Origin: Streptomyces hirsutus
Lineage (GTDB): Bacteria; Actinomycetota; Actinomycetes; Streptomycetales; Streptomycetaceae
Direction of reading: 5' to 3'
Assembly: GCF_001418415.1 (NCBI RefSeq)
Contig: NZ_LIQT01000205.1
Coordinates: forward strand, 1-49,821
Length of the DNA stretch: 49,821 nucleotides
Below the pieces are notes generated by a model, which worked only from the letters and a program-made list of their open reading frames with translations, was not told the origin of the DNA and made no database searches. The stretch's first letter is position 1; every line of letters starts with the position of its first letter. The position numbers and the translations under genes are program-made. Shown in pieces: positions 26,676 to 35,592 of this stretch.

Positions 26676-26882
26676 TCCCTGCGGGTATCCGGCCCGCCGT
26701 CGCTCATGCGTGGAAGCGAGACATGTCAATCCTTTCGGATCCGGCTCCGGTGTCCTCTCCGATGTCCCCTCCGGTGCTCTCGGCCTTCCGCGCCGGTGGC
26801 GTCGTGGGCCGGGCGGCATCGGCCGGCTTCGATTCCGGGAACCGCAGGTGCGTCTCGTCCCTGGTGTGGCACTTGCTGTCCC

Positions 26883-28037
26883 ATGGAGTGGATGCACAGG
26901 GCGAACCGGGCTGCCCGGCGCTGGGCCGGAACGGCCGTCACGGCGGTGCGGCGGGCCTGGGAGGGGCCGGGCCGTGAGCGGGATCTGGCGGTGCAGGCGG
27001 GCAAGGGAGCGCTGGCCGCCTGGGTGGCGTGGGCGGTGATGGGCTGGTGGCTCGAGGCGCCGATGGCGTTCGTGGCGCCGTGGGTCGCGGTGGTGCTGGT
27101 GGAGTCGACGGTGTACCGGTCGGTCGCGCACGGGCTGCAGCAGCTCGCGGCGATCGCGGTGGGCACGGCGCTGGCGACGGCGGTGGCGTTGTTGCTGGAC
27201 AGCACGATGGCCGCGATGGCTTTGGTGCTTCCGGCGGTGCTGCTCCTCGGACAGTGGCAGCGCCTGGGGAGCCAGGGTGTCTACGCCGCCACCGGCGCGC
27301 TTTTCGTGCTGACCGGTGGCGAGGTCACCGTCGCCGGGGCGGCCGCCCGCGTCCTGGAGGCGGTCTTCGGCGCGGCGGTCGGAGTGACGGTCAACGTGCT
27401 GATCCGGCCTCCGGTGTACCTGCGGGACGCCCGCGCCGCGCTGGAGGACACGGCCCGTGAGGCGCACGAACTCCTGGGCGCGGTGGCCGACGGGCTGGCC
27501 ACCGGCGAGTGGGACGCCCATGCGGCCGGGGACTGGCATGTGCGGGCGCTGCGTCTGGGCCGTCTGGTCGACCAGGCGCGGTCGGCGATCGGCTGGGGTC
27601 GGGAAAGCATGCGCGTCAACCCGCTCGGGCGGCGCAAGCGGGCTCTCTCCCTGCCCGGGGAGAAGTACGCCGACGCGGTGGAGGTGCTCGACTACGTCGC
27701 CGTGCACATCGCGGGCGTGACCAGGACCGTGTGGGAGACGGCGGACAGCGAGGAGGCGGACCGGCCGGCCCCGGAGCTCACCCGTGCCTACGCGGAGTTC
27801 CTGCGCCATACGGCGCGCGCCATCCGGTTGTACGGCCGGACCCGGTTCGGCCCGAGCGGCAGTGACGACTCCGCCGCGGAGCAGCTGCGCGAGGCGGTCG
27901 AGGAACTCCACCGGACCCTGGACGAGTTCCGCCGACGGCTGCCGGGAGCCGTGCTCGACGACCCGGCCGCGCTGGCGACCTACGGGACGCTGCTGACCCA
28001 GGCGCACCGCCTGGCCGATCAACTCGTGCAGGACTGA
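26883..28037 (+). CDS. FUSC-family membrane protein
   Basis: Predicted aromatic-acid-exporter/FUSC-like membrane protein, 384 residues. The N-terminal half has about five or six helices (AALAAWVAWAVMGWW, FVAPWVAVVLVES, GLQQLAAIAVGTALATAVALLL, MAALALVLP-type stretch, GVYAATGALFVLTGG, VFGAAVGVTVNVLI), including the family-typical APW and G-x-x-x-G patterns. The C-terminal half is a long cytoplasmic helical domain (residues about 185-384). ATG 26883 is in frame but poorly supported by a ribosome binding site; ATG 26892 has GGAG 3 nt away. Transport substrate unknown. Confidence 0.78.
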   Translation: MEWMHRANRAARRWAGTAVTAVRRAWEGPGRERDLAVQAGKGALAAWVAWAVMGWWLEAPMAFVAPWVAVVLVESTVYRSVAHGLQQLAAIAVGTALATAVALLLDSTMAAMALVLPAVLLLGQWQRLGSQGVYAATGALFVLTGGEVTVAGAAARVLEAVFGAAVGVTVNVLIRPPVYLRDARAALEDTAREAHELLGAVADGLATGEWDAHAAGDWHVRALRLGRLVDQARSAIGWGRESMRVNPLGRRKRALSLPGEKYADAVEVLDYVAVHIAGVTRTVWETADSEEADRPAPELTRAYAEFLRHTARAIRLYGRTRFGPSGSDDSAAEQLREAVEELHRTLDEFRRRLPGAVLDDPAALATYGTLLTQAHRLADQLVQD

Positions 28038-28211
28038 CACCGCCGAGTAGCGGGGCGGGAGGCACGACGGCCGGGTGTTTGGGCGGATTCCCGGGGAACC
28101 CGTCGATCCCGACGGCCCCGCCACTGGCTGGAAGGGCTCGCCACCCGACCGCAGTCCGGACGAGAGCCCGGACAAGAGTCCGGACGAGACCGTGAGAGAG
28201 GGAGAACCACC

Positions 28212-28538
28212 ATGCCGGCCGGATCCAGCTCCAAGCGTGAACGTCAGTACGAACACATCAAGGGGAGCGCCGAGGACCGTGGCGAGTCGTCGAAGCGGGC
28301 CAAGGAGATCGCGGCCCGGACGGTCAACAAGGAGCGCGTCAGGTCGGGCGAGTCCAAGACCGCCGGCAAGGCCTCCCTGCGGGACCCGAAGTCGGCCTCC
28401 CAGCGCGGCGGGCAGCGCTCGCACAGCGGTGCGGAAGGCCCGACCAAGGACCAGCTGTACGAGGAGGCCAAGAAGCGCAACATCCACGGCCGCTCCTCGA
28501 TGACCAAGAAGCAGCTGAAGAACGCGCTCGACCACTGA
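28212..28538 (+). CDS. Small basic protein with C-terminal SAP/Rho_N-like motif
   Basis: A 108-residue, highly charged protein, of the type often annotated in Streptomyces as plasmid stabilisation protein without evidence. Residues 1-70 are disordered and Lys/Arg/Ser-rich. Residues about 77-107 (TKDQLYEEAKKRNIHGRSSMTKKQLKNALDH) form a helix-extended-helix SAP/Rho_N-like nucleic-acid-binding motif. It is probably DNA- or RNA-associated. ATG 28212 has GAGAGGGAG about 8 nt upstream. A terminator follows. Confidence 0.8.
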   Translation: MPAGSSSKRERQYEHIKGSAEDRGESSKRAKEIAARTVNKERVRSGESKTAGKASLRDPKSASQRGGQRSHSGAEGPTKDQLYEEAKKRNIHGRSSMTKKQLKNALDH

Positions 28539-28570
28539 CGTGCGACCGACCACTGACGCGCGATGTGAGA

Positions 28571-28607
28571 GGCCCGCCGGGAGGAGACGTCACACGCTCG
28601 GCGGGCC
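28571..28607. terminator. Hairpin between convergent genes
   Basis: Stem GGCCCGCCG/CGGCGGGCC with a 19-nt loop, 32 bp after the small basic protein's stop. Confidence 0.6.
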
Positions 28608-28617
28608 ACGCTCTTAC

Positions 28618-29239
28618 CTGTGGCTGAGAGAGAACCTCAGCCGGGGCCGACAACGGGTGCGCGGTCAGTGCCCGTGCGACGCCGAAGAGGTTGTCGGCCA
28701 TGGCGCGCCCGGTGTCGTGCGCCCACTCGCGGCCCCGTTGCTTGTCCAGGTAGTCGGGTCCCGGACCGGGTCCCAGGTGCCAGTACGTCCACGCCTGACC
28801 GGGAATCGTGTAACCGATGTCCGCGAGGCCCCCGGAGATCTCACTGATCACGTGGTGGGCGCCGTCCTCGTTCCCGGTGACCCACCACCCCCGCCACGCG
28901 GTTGTAGGCGACGGGGCGGTTCTCGTCGTCCGTCTCGGACATCATCGCGTTCATACGCTCGAGAACGCGCTGCGCCACTGAGGACGGCCGGCCCAGCCAC
29001 GTCGGCGACGCGATGATCAGGATCTCCGATTCCAGGAGCTTCGCGTGGGCCCGGGGCCACTCGTCGCCGTCGCCCCCGTCGGTGACCACACCGGGGACGA
29101 GATGGAGGTCGACGGCTCGTACGAAGTCCACTTCGACCTCGTGCTCGGACAGCCGCTCGGCGACCACGGCGGCCAGCGCCTCGGTAGGGGAGGGCTCGGG
29201 GGACGCCTTGAGAGTGCAGTTGACGACCAGTGCTTTCAC
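28618..29239 (-). pseudogene. Flavodoxin-family NADPH:FMN reductase-like gene with frameshift
   Basis: From GTG 29239 (GGAG 5 nt upstream) the frame encodes VKALVVNCTLKASPEPSPTEA, then LIIASPTWLGRPSSVAQRVLERM (FMN phosphate-binding region) and PVAYNRVAGVV. It then goes out of frame around 28880-28891, where a run of G/C bases carries one base too many. The correct continuation is in another frame: VTGNEDGAHHVISEISGGLADIGYTI, PGQAWTYWHLGPGPGPDYL and MADNLFGVARALTAHPL, the normal family C-terminus. The family reduces FMN or quinones. Either a genuine inactivating indel or a homopolymer sequencing error; the 3' end is also ill-defined. Confidence 0.65.
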
Positions 29240-29515
29240 GTTCGCTCCGAGGTCGGGGAGTGGGGGGCAGGCGGCCCGTTGCACACACGAGCCAACAGCG
29301 CCCCACGAGAACCCCTGGCAGCAGACGTAACGAAGCCCCGGTTCCCGCGGCCGGCCGACGAGCCGTGAGCCGAAGGCGGCCGCATCCGCATCCATGTCCA
29401 TGTCCGCGTCCGTGTTGCGTACAACCATTGGACGTCCGCGCGAGTCCAAGATCGCAGTTCAAGCGCCCCACGGGCACGTCGGGCCCTTCGGGCCCTTCAC
29501 GGACAACGGAGAACC

Positions 29516-30973
29516 ATGCGCGCCTCACGCACCGTCCTCGCCACCGCCACGGCACTCGCGGCGGCGCTCTGCACCTCCCTCCTCGCCGCCCCGACGGCGG
29601 TCGCGGCCCCCGCCAAGCTTGCCGACGACTTCAACGGCGACGGCTACCGCGACTTCGTCATGCTCGGCGGGACGCACGGCAAGGACGGCCGGGTCACCGT
29701 CGTCTATGGCACGTCGACCGGCCCCGGCACACGCGTCCAGACCATCCACCAGAACTCGCCCGGGATACCGGGTGCGGTGGAGGAGGGGGACGACTGGGGG
29801 TGGGCCGCGACCAGCGCCGACCTCGACCGCGACGGCTACGCGGACCTGGTCGTCGCCTCACCGGGCGAGAAGATCGGCGAGATCCAGACGCGCGGAGGCC
29901 TGACCGTCGTCTGGGGCGGATCGAAGGGGCTCGGCTCCGGCACCGTCTTCCACTCGCCCATCGCGCCGGAGAACGCGTACTCGGGCGACCAGTTCGGCCT
30001 GGACGTCGTCGCGGGCGACTTCGACGGTGACGGCGACCAGGACCTCGTCGCGATCAGCAGCAGCCGGGCCGGCGCGGTCCTGCTCAAGGGCCCTTTCACC
30101 CGTAAGGGCGGGAAGAGCGGCTGGCAGTCCCTCGGCAAGAGCTACGGCTACCTGAGCGCGTCCCAGTTGGCGGCGGGCCGGGTCACCGCCGACGGTGCCA
30201 CCGACCTGTACATCCTCGGCAGCGATCTCCAGGGCGGTGACGACGACGTGGACCTGCGGGCCTACTTCCACCGCGGCGGCACCGACTTCGCCCGGCGCGC
30301 GAGTGAGACCCGCGTACCGGACGACGGCGGCCACCAGGTGGGCGGCGGCTCCATCACCGCCATCGGCGACTTCGACAAGGACGGCTACGGCGACCTCGCC
30401 ATCGGGCGCGGCTACGAGCAGCCGGACGGTGAGAAGGGCTACGTCACGGTCCACTACGGCGGCTCCTCCGGTCCGAACACCGCCCGCAAGCCGGTGAAGT
30501 TCACGCAGAACACGGCGGGCGTGCCGGGCTCCTCGGAGAAGGAGGACTACTTCGGTGCCGCCGTCACCGCCGGCGACGTCAACGGCGACGGCTACGCGGA
30601 CCTCGCCGTCGGCGCCCCCGGGGAGGACCTGGAGGGCAAGCGCGATGGCGGCATGGTCACGGTCCTGCTCGGCCGCAAGGGCGGCCTGTCCGGCACCGGG
30701 GCCAAGGCGTACCACCAGAACACGTCCGGTGTCGGGGGAGCCGTCGAGAAGGACGACTACTTCGGCCAGAGCCTCAAGCTCACCGACTACACCCGCGACG
30801 GCCGTGCCGACCTGGTCGTCGACACGAACGACCAGCTCGACAACACCCGCTGGGGCCTGGTCCACCTGCTGAAGGGCTCCAAGTCCGGCATCACCGGCAC
30901 CGGTTCGAAGTCGTTCACGGTGAAGTCCCTCAAGCTGACGTACAAGACGCTCGGCGGCCCCTTCCCCCACTGA
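29516..30973 (+). CDS. Secreted FG-GAP (integrin alpha-like) repeat protein
   Basis: Exported 485-residue beta-propeller-like protein. The signal peptide is about 1-30 (ending TAVA|AP). About five to six FG-GAP/VCBS repeats follow, each with a Ca-binding D-x-D/N-x-D-G-x-x-D core: DDFNGDGYRD (about 37), DLDRDGYADLVVASPGE (about 103), GDFDGDGDQDLV (about 170), GDFDKDGYGDLAIG (about 285), GDVNGDGYADLAVGAPGE (about 358), and a final DYTRDGRADL. Such proteins are extracellular and bind calcium; ligands are unknown. ATG 29516 has CGGAG about 6 nt upstream. The stretch 29240-29515 upstream shows no gene. Confidence 0.87.
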   Translation: MRASRTVLATATALAAALCTSLLAAPTAVAAPAKLADDFNGDGYRDFVMLGGTHGKDGRVTVVYGTSTGPGTRVQTIHQNSPGIPGAVEEGDDWGWAATSADLDRDGYADLVVASPGEKIGEIQTRGGLTVVWGGSKGLGSGTVFHSPIAPENAYSGDQFGLDVVAGDFDGDGDQDLVAISSSRAGAVLLKGPFTRKGGKSGWQSLGKSYGYLSASQLAAGRVTADGATDLYILGSDLQGGDDDVDLRAYFHRGGTDFARRASETRVPDDGGHQVGGGSITAIGDFDKDGYGDLAIGRGYEQPDGEKGYVTVHYGGSSGPNTARKPVKFTQNTAGVPGSSEKEDYFGAAVTAGDVNGDGYADLAVGAPGEDLEGKRDGGMVTVLLGRKGGLSGTGAKAYHQNTSGVGGAVEKDDYFGQSLKLTDYTRDGRADLVVDTNDQLDNTRWGLVHLLKGSKSGITGTGSKSFTVKSLKLTYKTLGGPFPH

Positions 30974-31134
30974 TACCGGGCGGCCGAACAGGAGCCCTCC
31001 GCCAGCGAAGAAACCGCGGGCAGAGGGCTTGTACCACCCTCCCCCCACGAAACCCGCACATACAACCATTGATCCGGCGGAGAAAGCAGAGATCCGGTGG
31101 ATCGACGAGAACAGACAGACCTGGTGGGGAACCA

Positions 31135-32727
31135 TTGAAAAAGATCACGGCAGCGGTGGGCACGACGGCCCTCGCGGTCTTCGCCTCCACGCTGATCACC
31201 GCGCCGGCCGCGCAGGCGGCCTATGTCAGCCTCAAGTCGCAGGTCACGTCGAAGGAGAAGGACGGAAGAATACACGCCGTCTACGAGTCCTACGACTTCA
31301 ACGTGCGTCCCGAGGACGTCAGCATCCGTATCCGGAAGAAGGGAAGCGACCGGGTCCTCGACACCGTCCGGATCGCCGACCGGTGCGCCCCTGAGAGCGA
31401 CTGCTGGGACGATAAGTTCCTGAGCGAGCCGGTCACACTCCCCGAGCTGGGCGTCTACACCATGGACGTCGTGGTCAGGGAAGGGCAGCCGGACGAGTTC
31501 GTCAACCGGGACAAGGGCGACCTCGACTACGGACTCGCCCCCCGCCTGAAGGTCACCGGCGACCGGCAGTGGATCTCGTACGACAGCCCTCTCGTCAAGG
31601 TGTCCGGCACCCTCGTGGCCGAGGACCCGAATACGCGCGAGGTCAAGCCGTTCGCGGGGGCCATGCTCTCCTACCGCGACCGCATAGGGAGCATGGGGAG
31701 CGGTCTGCGGACGGACGAGGCGGGGCGCTTCACCGAGTCCCTGAGCTTCTCCGAGCGCAACACCGACACCGAGATCGAGTTCCGCTTCGGGACGGCGAAA
31801 GAGCAGCTCGTCCTGCCCTTCCGCAAGCAGGAATTGAAGCTGAGGATGGACACGCCCCTCGGCACCGTCAACGCCCCGTACGGGAGCGACGTTCCCGTGA
31901 AGGGCAAGCTCATCCGGATCGCCGACGACGGTACGGAGAAGCCGCTGTCCGGCCACGACGTCGTGATCGACCACCAGAAGACCCTGGTGACCCGGAAGGA
32001 CGGGACCTTCTCGACGGGGCACACCGTCAGGCATCGCGAAACGGTGAAGGTCGCGCCCAGGGCGTCGGGCTGGTTCAGCACACAGCCGACGCACTTCTTC
32101 GAGGTCGCCAAGCCTCCGATGACGAGCGAGTTCACCTCGGTGAAGGCCGGTGTGGACAAGTATCGGAAGGTCACCTTCACCGGCAAGCTGGGCGTCTCGA
32201 AGGGCTCGTACCCCGCGGGCACGTCGGCCGTCATCGCCGTCGAGCACTCCACGAACGGCAAGACCTGGTCGAGTGTGGACACCTTCACCGCGAAGTACGG
32301 CTCCACCTTCACCAAGTCCCCGGCCAAGAAGGGCTCGGCCGGCAGCCACTGGCGCCTGCGCCACACGGGCGCAGGCCTGACCAGCACGTCCTTCAAGCTC
32401 GGCCGCAAGTCCACCGAGCTCGTCAACGACGACATGACGCCCGAGGGCGTACGCAAGGGCAAGACGCTCACGGCCAAGGGCAGCCTGATCCAGAAGTCCG
32501 GCTCCTCCTGGAAGTCGTTCCCCAAGCAGACGGTCCGCATCTACTTCAAGGCCTCCACCAAGGGCGCCACCTGGAAGAAGATGGGCACCGCGAAGACCCT
32601 GTCCAACGGCACCTTCAGCAAGAAGTTCACCGCGAAGCAGGACGGCACCTGGCAGATCCGCTATGTCGACACCCCGAGCACCCACTACGCGGACTACGGA
32701 CGGGAGGACTACATCGACGTCCGCTAG
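31135..32727 (+). CDS. Secreted multi-domain Ig-like protein, TTG start
   Basis: Exported protein of 530 residues. The only start consistent with a signal peptide is TTG 31135, preceded by GGTGGGGA 5 nt away; the peptide then reads LKKITAAVGTTALAVFASTL, ending about residue 28 (PAAQA|AYVS). Several beta-sandwich domains follow: an N-terminal domain with two Cys (CAPESDCWDD, about 83-92), then Ig-like repeats with the pattern VxGxLx..(K)VxIxxxxxGxxWxxVxTxxTxxxGxF, ending YADYGREDYIDVR. It resembles the C-terminal domain of the protein at 22597. Probably cell-surface or matrix; function unknown. A 20-bp-stem terminator follows. Confidence 0.75.
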   Translation: MKKITAAVGTTALAVFASTLITAPAAQAAYVSLKSQVTSKEKDGRIHAVYESYDFNVRPEDVSIRIRKKGSDRVLDTVRIADRCAPESDCWDDKFLSEPVTLPELGVYTMDVVVREGQPDEFVNRDKGDLDYGLAPRLKVTGDRQWISYDSPLVKVSGTLVAEDPNTREVKPFAGAMLSYRDRIGSMGSGLRTDEAGRFTESLSFSERNTDTEIEFRFGTAKEQLVLPFRKQELKLRMDTPLGTVNAPYGSDVPVKGKLIRIADDGTEKPLSGHDVVIDHQKTLVTRKDGTFSTGHTVRHRETVKVAPRASGWFSTQPTHFFEVAKPPMTSEFTSVKAGVDKYRKVTFTGKLGVSKGSYPAGTSAVIAVEHSTNGKTWSSVDTFTAKYGSTFTKSPAKKGSAGSHWRLRHTGAGLTSTSFKLGRKSTELVNDDMTPEGVRKGKTLTAKGSLIQKSGSSWKSFPKQTVRIYFKASTKGATWKKMGTAKTLSNGTFSKKFTAKQDGTWQIRYVDTPSTHYADYGREDYIDVR

Positions 32728-32732
32728 AAGCA

Positions 32733-32777
32733 CACGGCGTCGGCCGGCCCCCCGCCCGGGGGCCGGCCGACGCCGTG
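32733..32777 (+). terminator. Very strong terminator (20-bp perfect stem)
   Basis: Arms of 20 bp (32733-32752 and 32758-32777), perfectly complementary with a 5-nt loop CGCCC, starting 5 nt after the stop of the secreted protein. Confidence 0.85.
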
Positions 32778-33001
32778 CCAAGACACCGCGGATCACCCGC
32801 TGCTCGCTTCATGAGGCGCTGGACGTCCTTGTCGCCGGTACGAAGTGTCGAGGACCGAAATCAGAGGCTGTCGGCATCTCGTACGGTGCGCGGGTGAAGC
32901 GGTGAAGTGCGCGGTGCCGGGCAGCGGTGGAACGGTTCGGTGTCCGCCGTCGTCGTCCCTCTTCGGGGCACGGTGGTCGCGCCCCGGGGAGGGGAGACCG
33001 G

Positions 33002-33733
33002 GTGCACACGGGCGGCTTCGCCACATGGACAAGGCGGTTCGAGGACGAGCGCGAGCGCAGGCGCGTCCAGGGAGACCCGGACTGGGGGCAAGGCGCGACG
33101 CTGCATCCGGCGGTGTGGGCCGGCATCCAGCGCTTCCAGGTCGGCGAGGACGGTGACGGCGCCAACCTCATCGGCAAAGCGGACGAGGCCGGCGACGGCG
33201 ACTACGCGCGGGCAGTCCGGCTCTTCGTCGCCGAGGAACAGAACCACGCCCGTCTGCTTGCCCGGTTGCTGGCTGCGGGGCACATACCGACGTTGACCGG
33301 GCACTGGAGCGACACGGTCTTCGTACGGCTGCGGCGTCTCATGGGCCTGCGCCTGGAACTGCTGGTGCTGATGATCGCGGAAGTGGTGGCGCTGCGTTAT
33401 TACCGGGCCCTGCGCGACGGCACCGACGACTCGCTCACTTCGGAGGTGGCGGGGCGGATCCTGTCCGACGAGCAGCGCCACGTCCCGTTCCACTGCGAGC
33501 GGCTGCACGCCTCCATGGCGGAGCTGCCCCGAGCGACGCGCCGCCCGGTGATGGCCCTGTGGCGACTCCTGCTGCTCGCGGTCTCCCTCGCCGTCGCCGC
33601 CGACCACGGCCCGGGGCTGCGACGACTCGGCATCGGACGCCTGCGATTCGTGGCTGAGGTGGTGGCCTCGTCCGGCGCGGTCGTCTCTGCGGTGCTCGCG
33701 CCCCGCCCGGAGGCATGGACCGGCGCGGACTGA
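33002..33733 (+). CDS. Ferritin-like-fold hypothetical protein
   Basis: A 243-residue, mostly helical protein. Two helices carry metal-ligand-like patterns spaced as in ferritin-like di-iron proteins: RLFVAEEQNHARLLARLL (about 70-87, E-x-x-H) and RILSDEQRHVPFHCERL (about 152-168, E-x-x-H). A hydrophobic helix (LRLELLVLMIAEVVALRYYRAL, about 117-138) also carries a Glu. It is plausibly a di-iron or degenerate ferritin-like enzyme; substrate unknown. GTG 33002 has GGGGAGGGGAG 4 nt upstream. Confidence 0.65.
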   Translation: MHTGGFATWTRRFEDERERRRVQGDPDWGQGATLHPAVWAGIQRFQVGEDGDGANLIGKADEAGDGDYARAVRLFVAEEQNHARLLARLLAAGHIPTLTGHWSDTVFVRLRRLMGLRLELLVLMIAEVVALRYYRALRDGTDDSLTSEVAGRILSDEQRHVPFHCERLHASMAELPRATRRPVMALWRLLLLAVSLAVAADHGPGLRRLGIGRLRFVAEVVASSGAVVSAVLAPRPEAWTGAD

Positions 33734-34064
33734 CGACGGACAGCCCACCGCTTCCCGCCCACCTCTTCAAAGGTTCGGCCCTTTGGGCGTTCTGGAGCCT
33801 TGGTGGTTGCCGGACATGTGCGCTCGGGCACTCAAGTCCACCTGAATTCAACGCCGTTGAGGTGATCTGGTGATGTCGGGTTGGATGACAGCCGTGGATG
33901 TCGGAAGTCTGCTGATCCGTAGCTTTGCAGGAATCGGCCCGTGCTGATCGGACGGGTCGCTTCCTGGTTTCCGACGGGCGCTGCCGGACCGGGACGGCTG
34001 CCGGGGGCGCTGTACTCACTGAGGTGCAGCGACCCCAGCAGTTCGCGATGGCTGCGCCCGTCGC
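33734..34064. other. Intergenic region without a supported gene
   Basis: A 330-bp gap between a ferritin-like gene and the convergent DUF1540 gene. GC is lower than in neighbours around 33835-33935. There are short repeats of GGATG and an imperfect inverted repeat around CCTGAATTCAACGCC, but no ribosome binding site with a credible frame. It could be a scar of a past insertion. Confidence 0.4.
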
Positions 34065-34379
34065 TCAGGCCCGCGCGTAGGTGAGGCAGTCGACTTGCTC
34101 CCGCTCGTAACCGACGGTGATGGACGGGGCATGGCACTCCAGCCCGGTGTTGTGCCGGCAGTCAGCCATCTTGCATGCGCCGACCCGGCCGGTGACGGAC
34201 GGCTCTCCACCCTCTATGTCTGCGTCCATGAACGTGTCGCAGACGGGGTTGCTGACGGGGTTGCTGACGTCTCCCACGGTGATTGCCACGGCGTGGCAGG
34301 TGTGGTCGTGGTTGTAGGCGCAGCTCTCGGCCACGCATTCGCTGATGACTGGCAGTTGCATGACGGGCGTGGCTGCCAT
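34065..34379 (-). CDS. DUF1540 protein (two Cys-rich repeats)
   Basis: A 104-residue protein with two DUF1540 motifs: CVAESCAYNHDHTCHAVAITVG...CDTF (about 15-50) and CKMADCRHNTGLECHAPSITVG...CLTY (about 69-101). Each contributes four Cys and one or more His, suggesting a small metal-binding unit. The linker contains a duplicated VSNP from an 11-bp DNA repeat. Common in spore-formers and streptomycetes; function unknown. ATG 34379 has GCAGG about 9 nt upstream. Confidence 0.83.
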   Translation of the reverse strand: MAATPVMQLPVISECVAESCAYNHDHTCHAVAITVGDVSNPVSNPVCDTFMDADIEGGEPSVTGRVGACKMADCRHNTGLECHAPSITVGYEREQVDCLTYARA

Positions 34380-34473
34380 GAGAGGGCCTGCTTTCTTGAG
34401 GTGCTGTACGGATTGGTCGCCGCGGTAGTGGTCCTCTCCGGGCGACGCGGCACGCCGCCACCACGATCAGTGG

Positions 34474-34704
34474 TCACTGCTCCGGCTCGCTGGACCGGCG
34501 CCTCAGCTCATCCACGTCCCGCCGATGCCTGGCAAGCTCGTCCTGGAGCTGCCGTAGACAGTCCCTGGTTCCCTCCGCAGCTACGGCGCGGGCGCGAGGC
34601 TCCAGCGGCGGTACGTAAGGATGAAGTGCCGGACAGTAGCCATGGGGCGGCGGGTATGGATGGACAGGGTGGTGCCGGGGGCCGCGTCCACACCAACAGC
34701 TCAT
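34474..34704 (-). CDS. Small WCG-motif protein with C-terminal coiled coil
   Basis: A 76-residue protein. The N-terminus MSCWCGRGPRHHPVHPYPPP is rich in His/Pro with a CWCG motif. The C-terminal half (DCLRQLQDELARHRRDVDELRRR) is a heptad-like helix. Similar small WCG/His-Pro proteins occur in many streptomycetes, frequently beside gas-vesicle- or DUF1540-type genes; function unknown. ATG 34704 is preceded by GGAAGGGA. It lies 94 bp upstream of the DUF1540 gene on the same strand, so they may form an operon. Confidence 0.6.
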   Translation of the reverse strand: MSCWCGRGPRHHPVHPYPPPHGYCPALHPYVPPLEPRARAVAAEGTRDCLRQLQDELARHRRDVDELRRRSSEPEQ

Positions 34705-34854
34705 GGAACGTTCCCTTCCTGGCTTCCACTTTCCGCGATGTTCGGTGTTGACGCACTTTGGCCGGAGGCAGAAGGTCTGAGCCGACAGGCCGACCGCTTC
34801 CCTCTTCCCCAGGGGGATGGGGGTGATCGTCCCTCCCGGCGTGGTCCGTACAGC

Positions 34855-35126
34855 CGTGGACGTCGACGGTGATCGGGGCGGTCCGTAGCAGCCACCGGGC
34901 GCCGGGCTGGAGAGCGACGACGAGTGCCACGCCGGCTGCCCCGTCCCTGGCATGCACGTCCACGGTTCGCTCGGACAAGGTTTCCGTACCGGTGAAGATC
35001 GCCGGCCAACCCCTCCCGCTCAAGGCCGTGCGGAGTTGGGCGAAGATTTTTCGCGCGACTCGTATCGCATGTCGGTCGGCGCCGCCGACGGTCCAGCGGC
35101 TCCAGCCGCGGGCCTCGCCCAGGGCT
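34855..35126 (-). pseudogene. Possible decayed open reading frame
   Basis: An open minus-strand frame reads ALGEARGWSRWTVGGADRH, then VARKIFAQLRTALSGRGW, FTGTETLSERTVDVHARDG and VALVVALQPGARWLLRTAP, with protein-like alternation of charged and hydrophobic residues, preceded directly by a TGA and with no usable start codon. After about 34855 it degenerates. I cannot name a family. It may be a gene that lost its start and 3' end, or chance coding character in high-GC DNA. Confidence 0.22.
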
Positions 35127-35592
35127 CAAGCCACCCGCCGGGCCCGAGCCGGCCGGGACCGGCCAGGTCGACGTGCCGTTTCCGGCCGGGGCGTATGGGG
35201 CGCATGGGGCGTGTAGGGCGCAAGTGGTGCACTATCGCATGGCATCCCATACTGGGCCAGGTGTCACGGGAAGCGGGCCGCTTGACGAAGAGCGCCTGCG
35301 TCTCCTCCCGGCGGCCGGGATCGAAGTGCTGGGCCCCATGCAAGGACCCGCCCGGGCAGCCCGCCCTCACTTCCGACAGCACGGCTGACAGGACCAGTGG
35401 CACCACTCCCGACAGCACCCATGACACCCGACCCCGACCGCGGCCGCGTGCGACAGCACGACGGACGCCGGACGCCGGTAAGGGGGCGCTGGGCGCCCGG
35501 CCGAAGAACTCGTCGCGCGATGCATCCGAGAAGCCGCTCACCCGGAAGCCGGGCCCCACGTGTGACCGGGGTCCCCCACGAAGGGAGTTCCG
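35127..35592. other. Intergenic region upstream of the DUF4397 gene
   Basis: No gene is supported. It contains a G-rich repeated stretch (GGGGCGTATGGGGCGCATGG-type, 35175-35222) and, beyond it, AT-richer bases around 35228-35262 that could hold promoter elements of the DUF4397-sortase operon, although no clear -35/-10 pair stands out. Confidence 0.35.

Noticed and set aside
25245-26882. Long plus-strand extension before the FUSC protein
   Set aside because: It is antisense to YihY and rich in Gln/His/Arg/Gly, typical of high-GC shadows. FUSC homology begins after 26883.
25506-28553. A 1015-residue minus-strand frame
   Set aside because: The YihY protein begins at 26675. The rest is antisense to the FUSC gene and has Arg/His-rich shadow composition.
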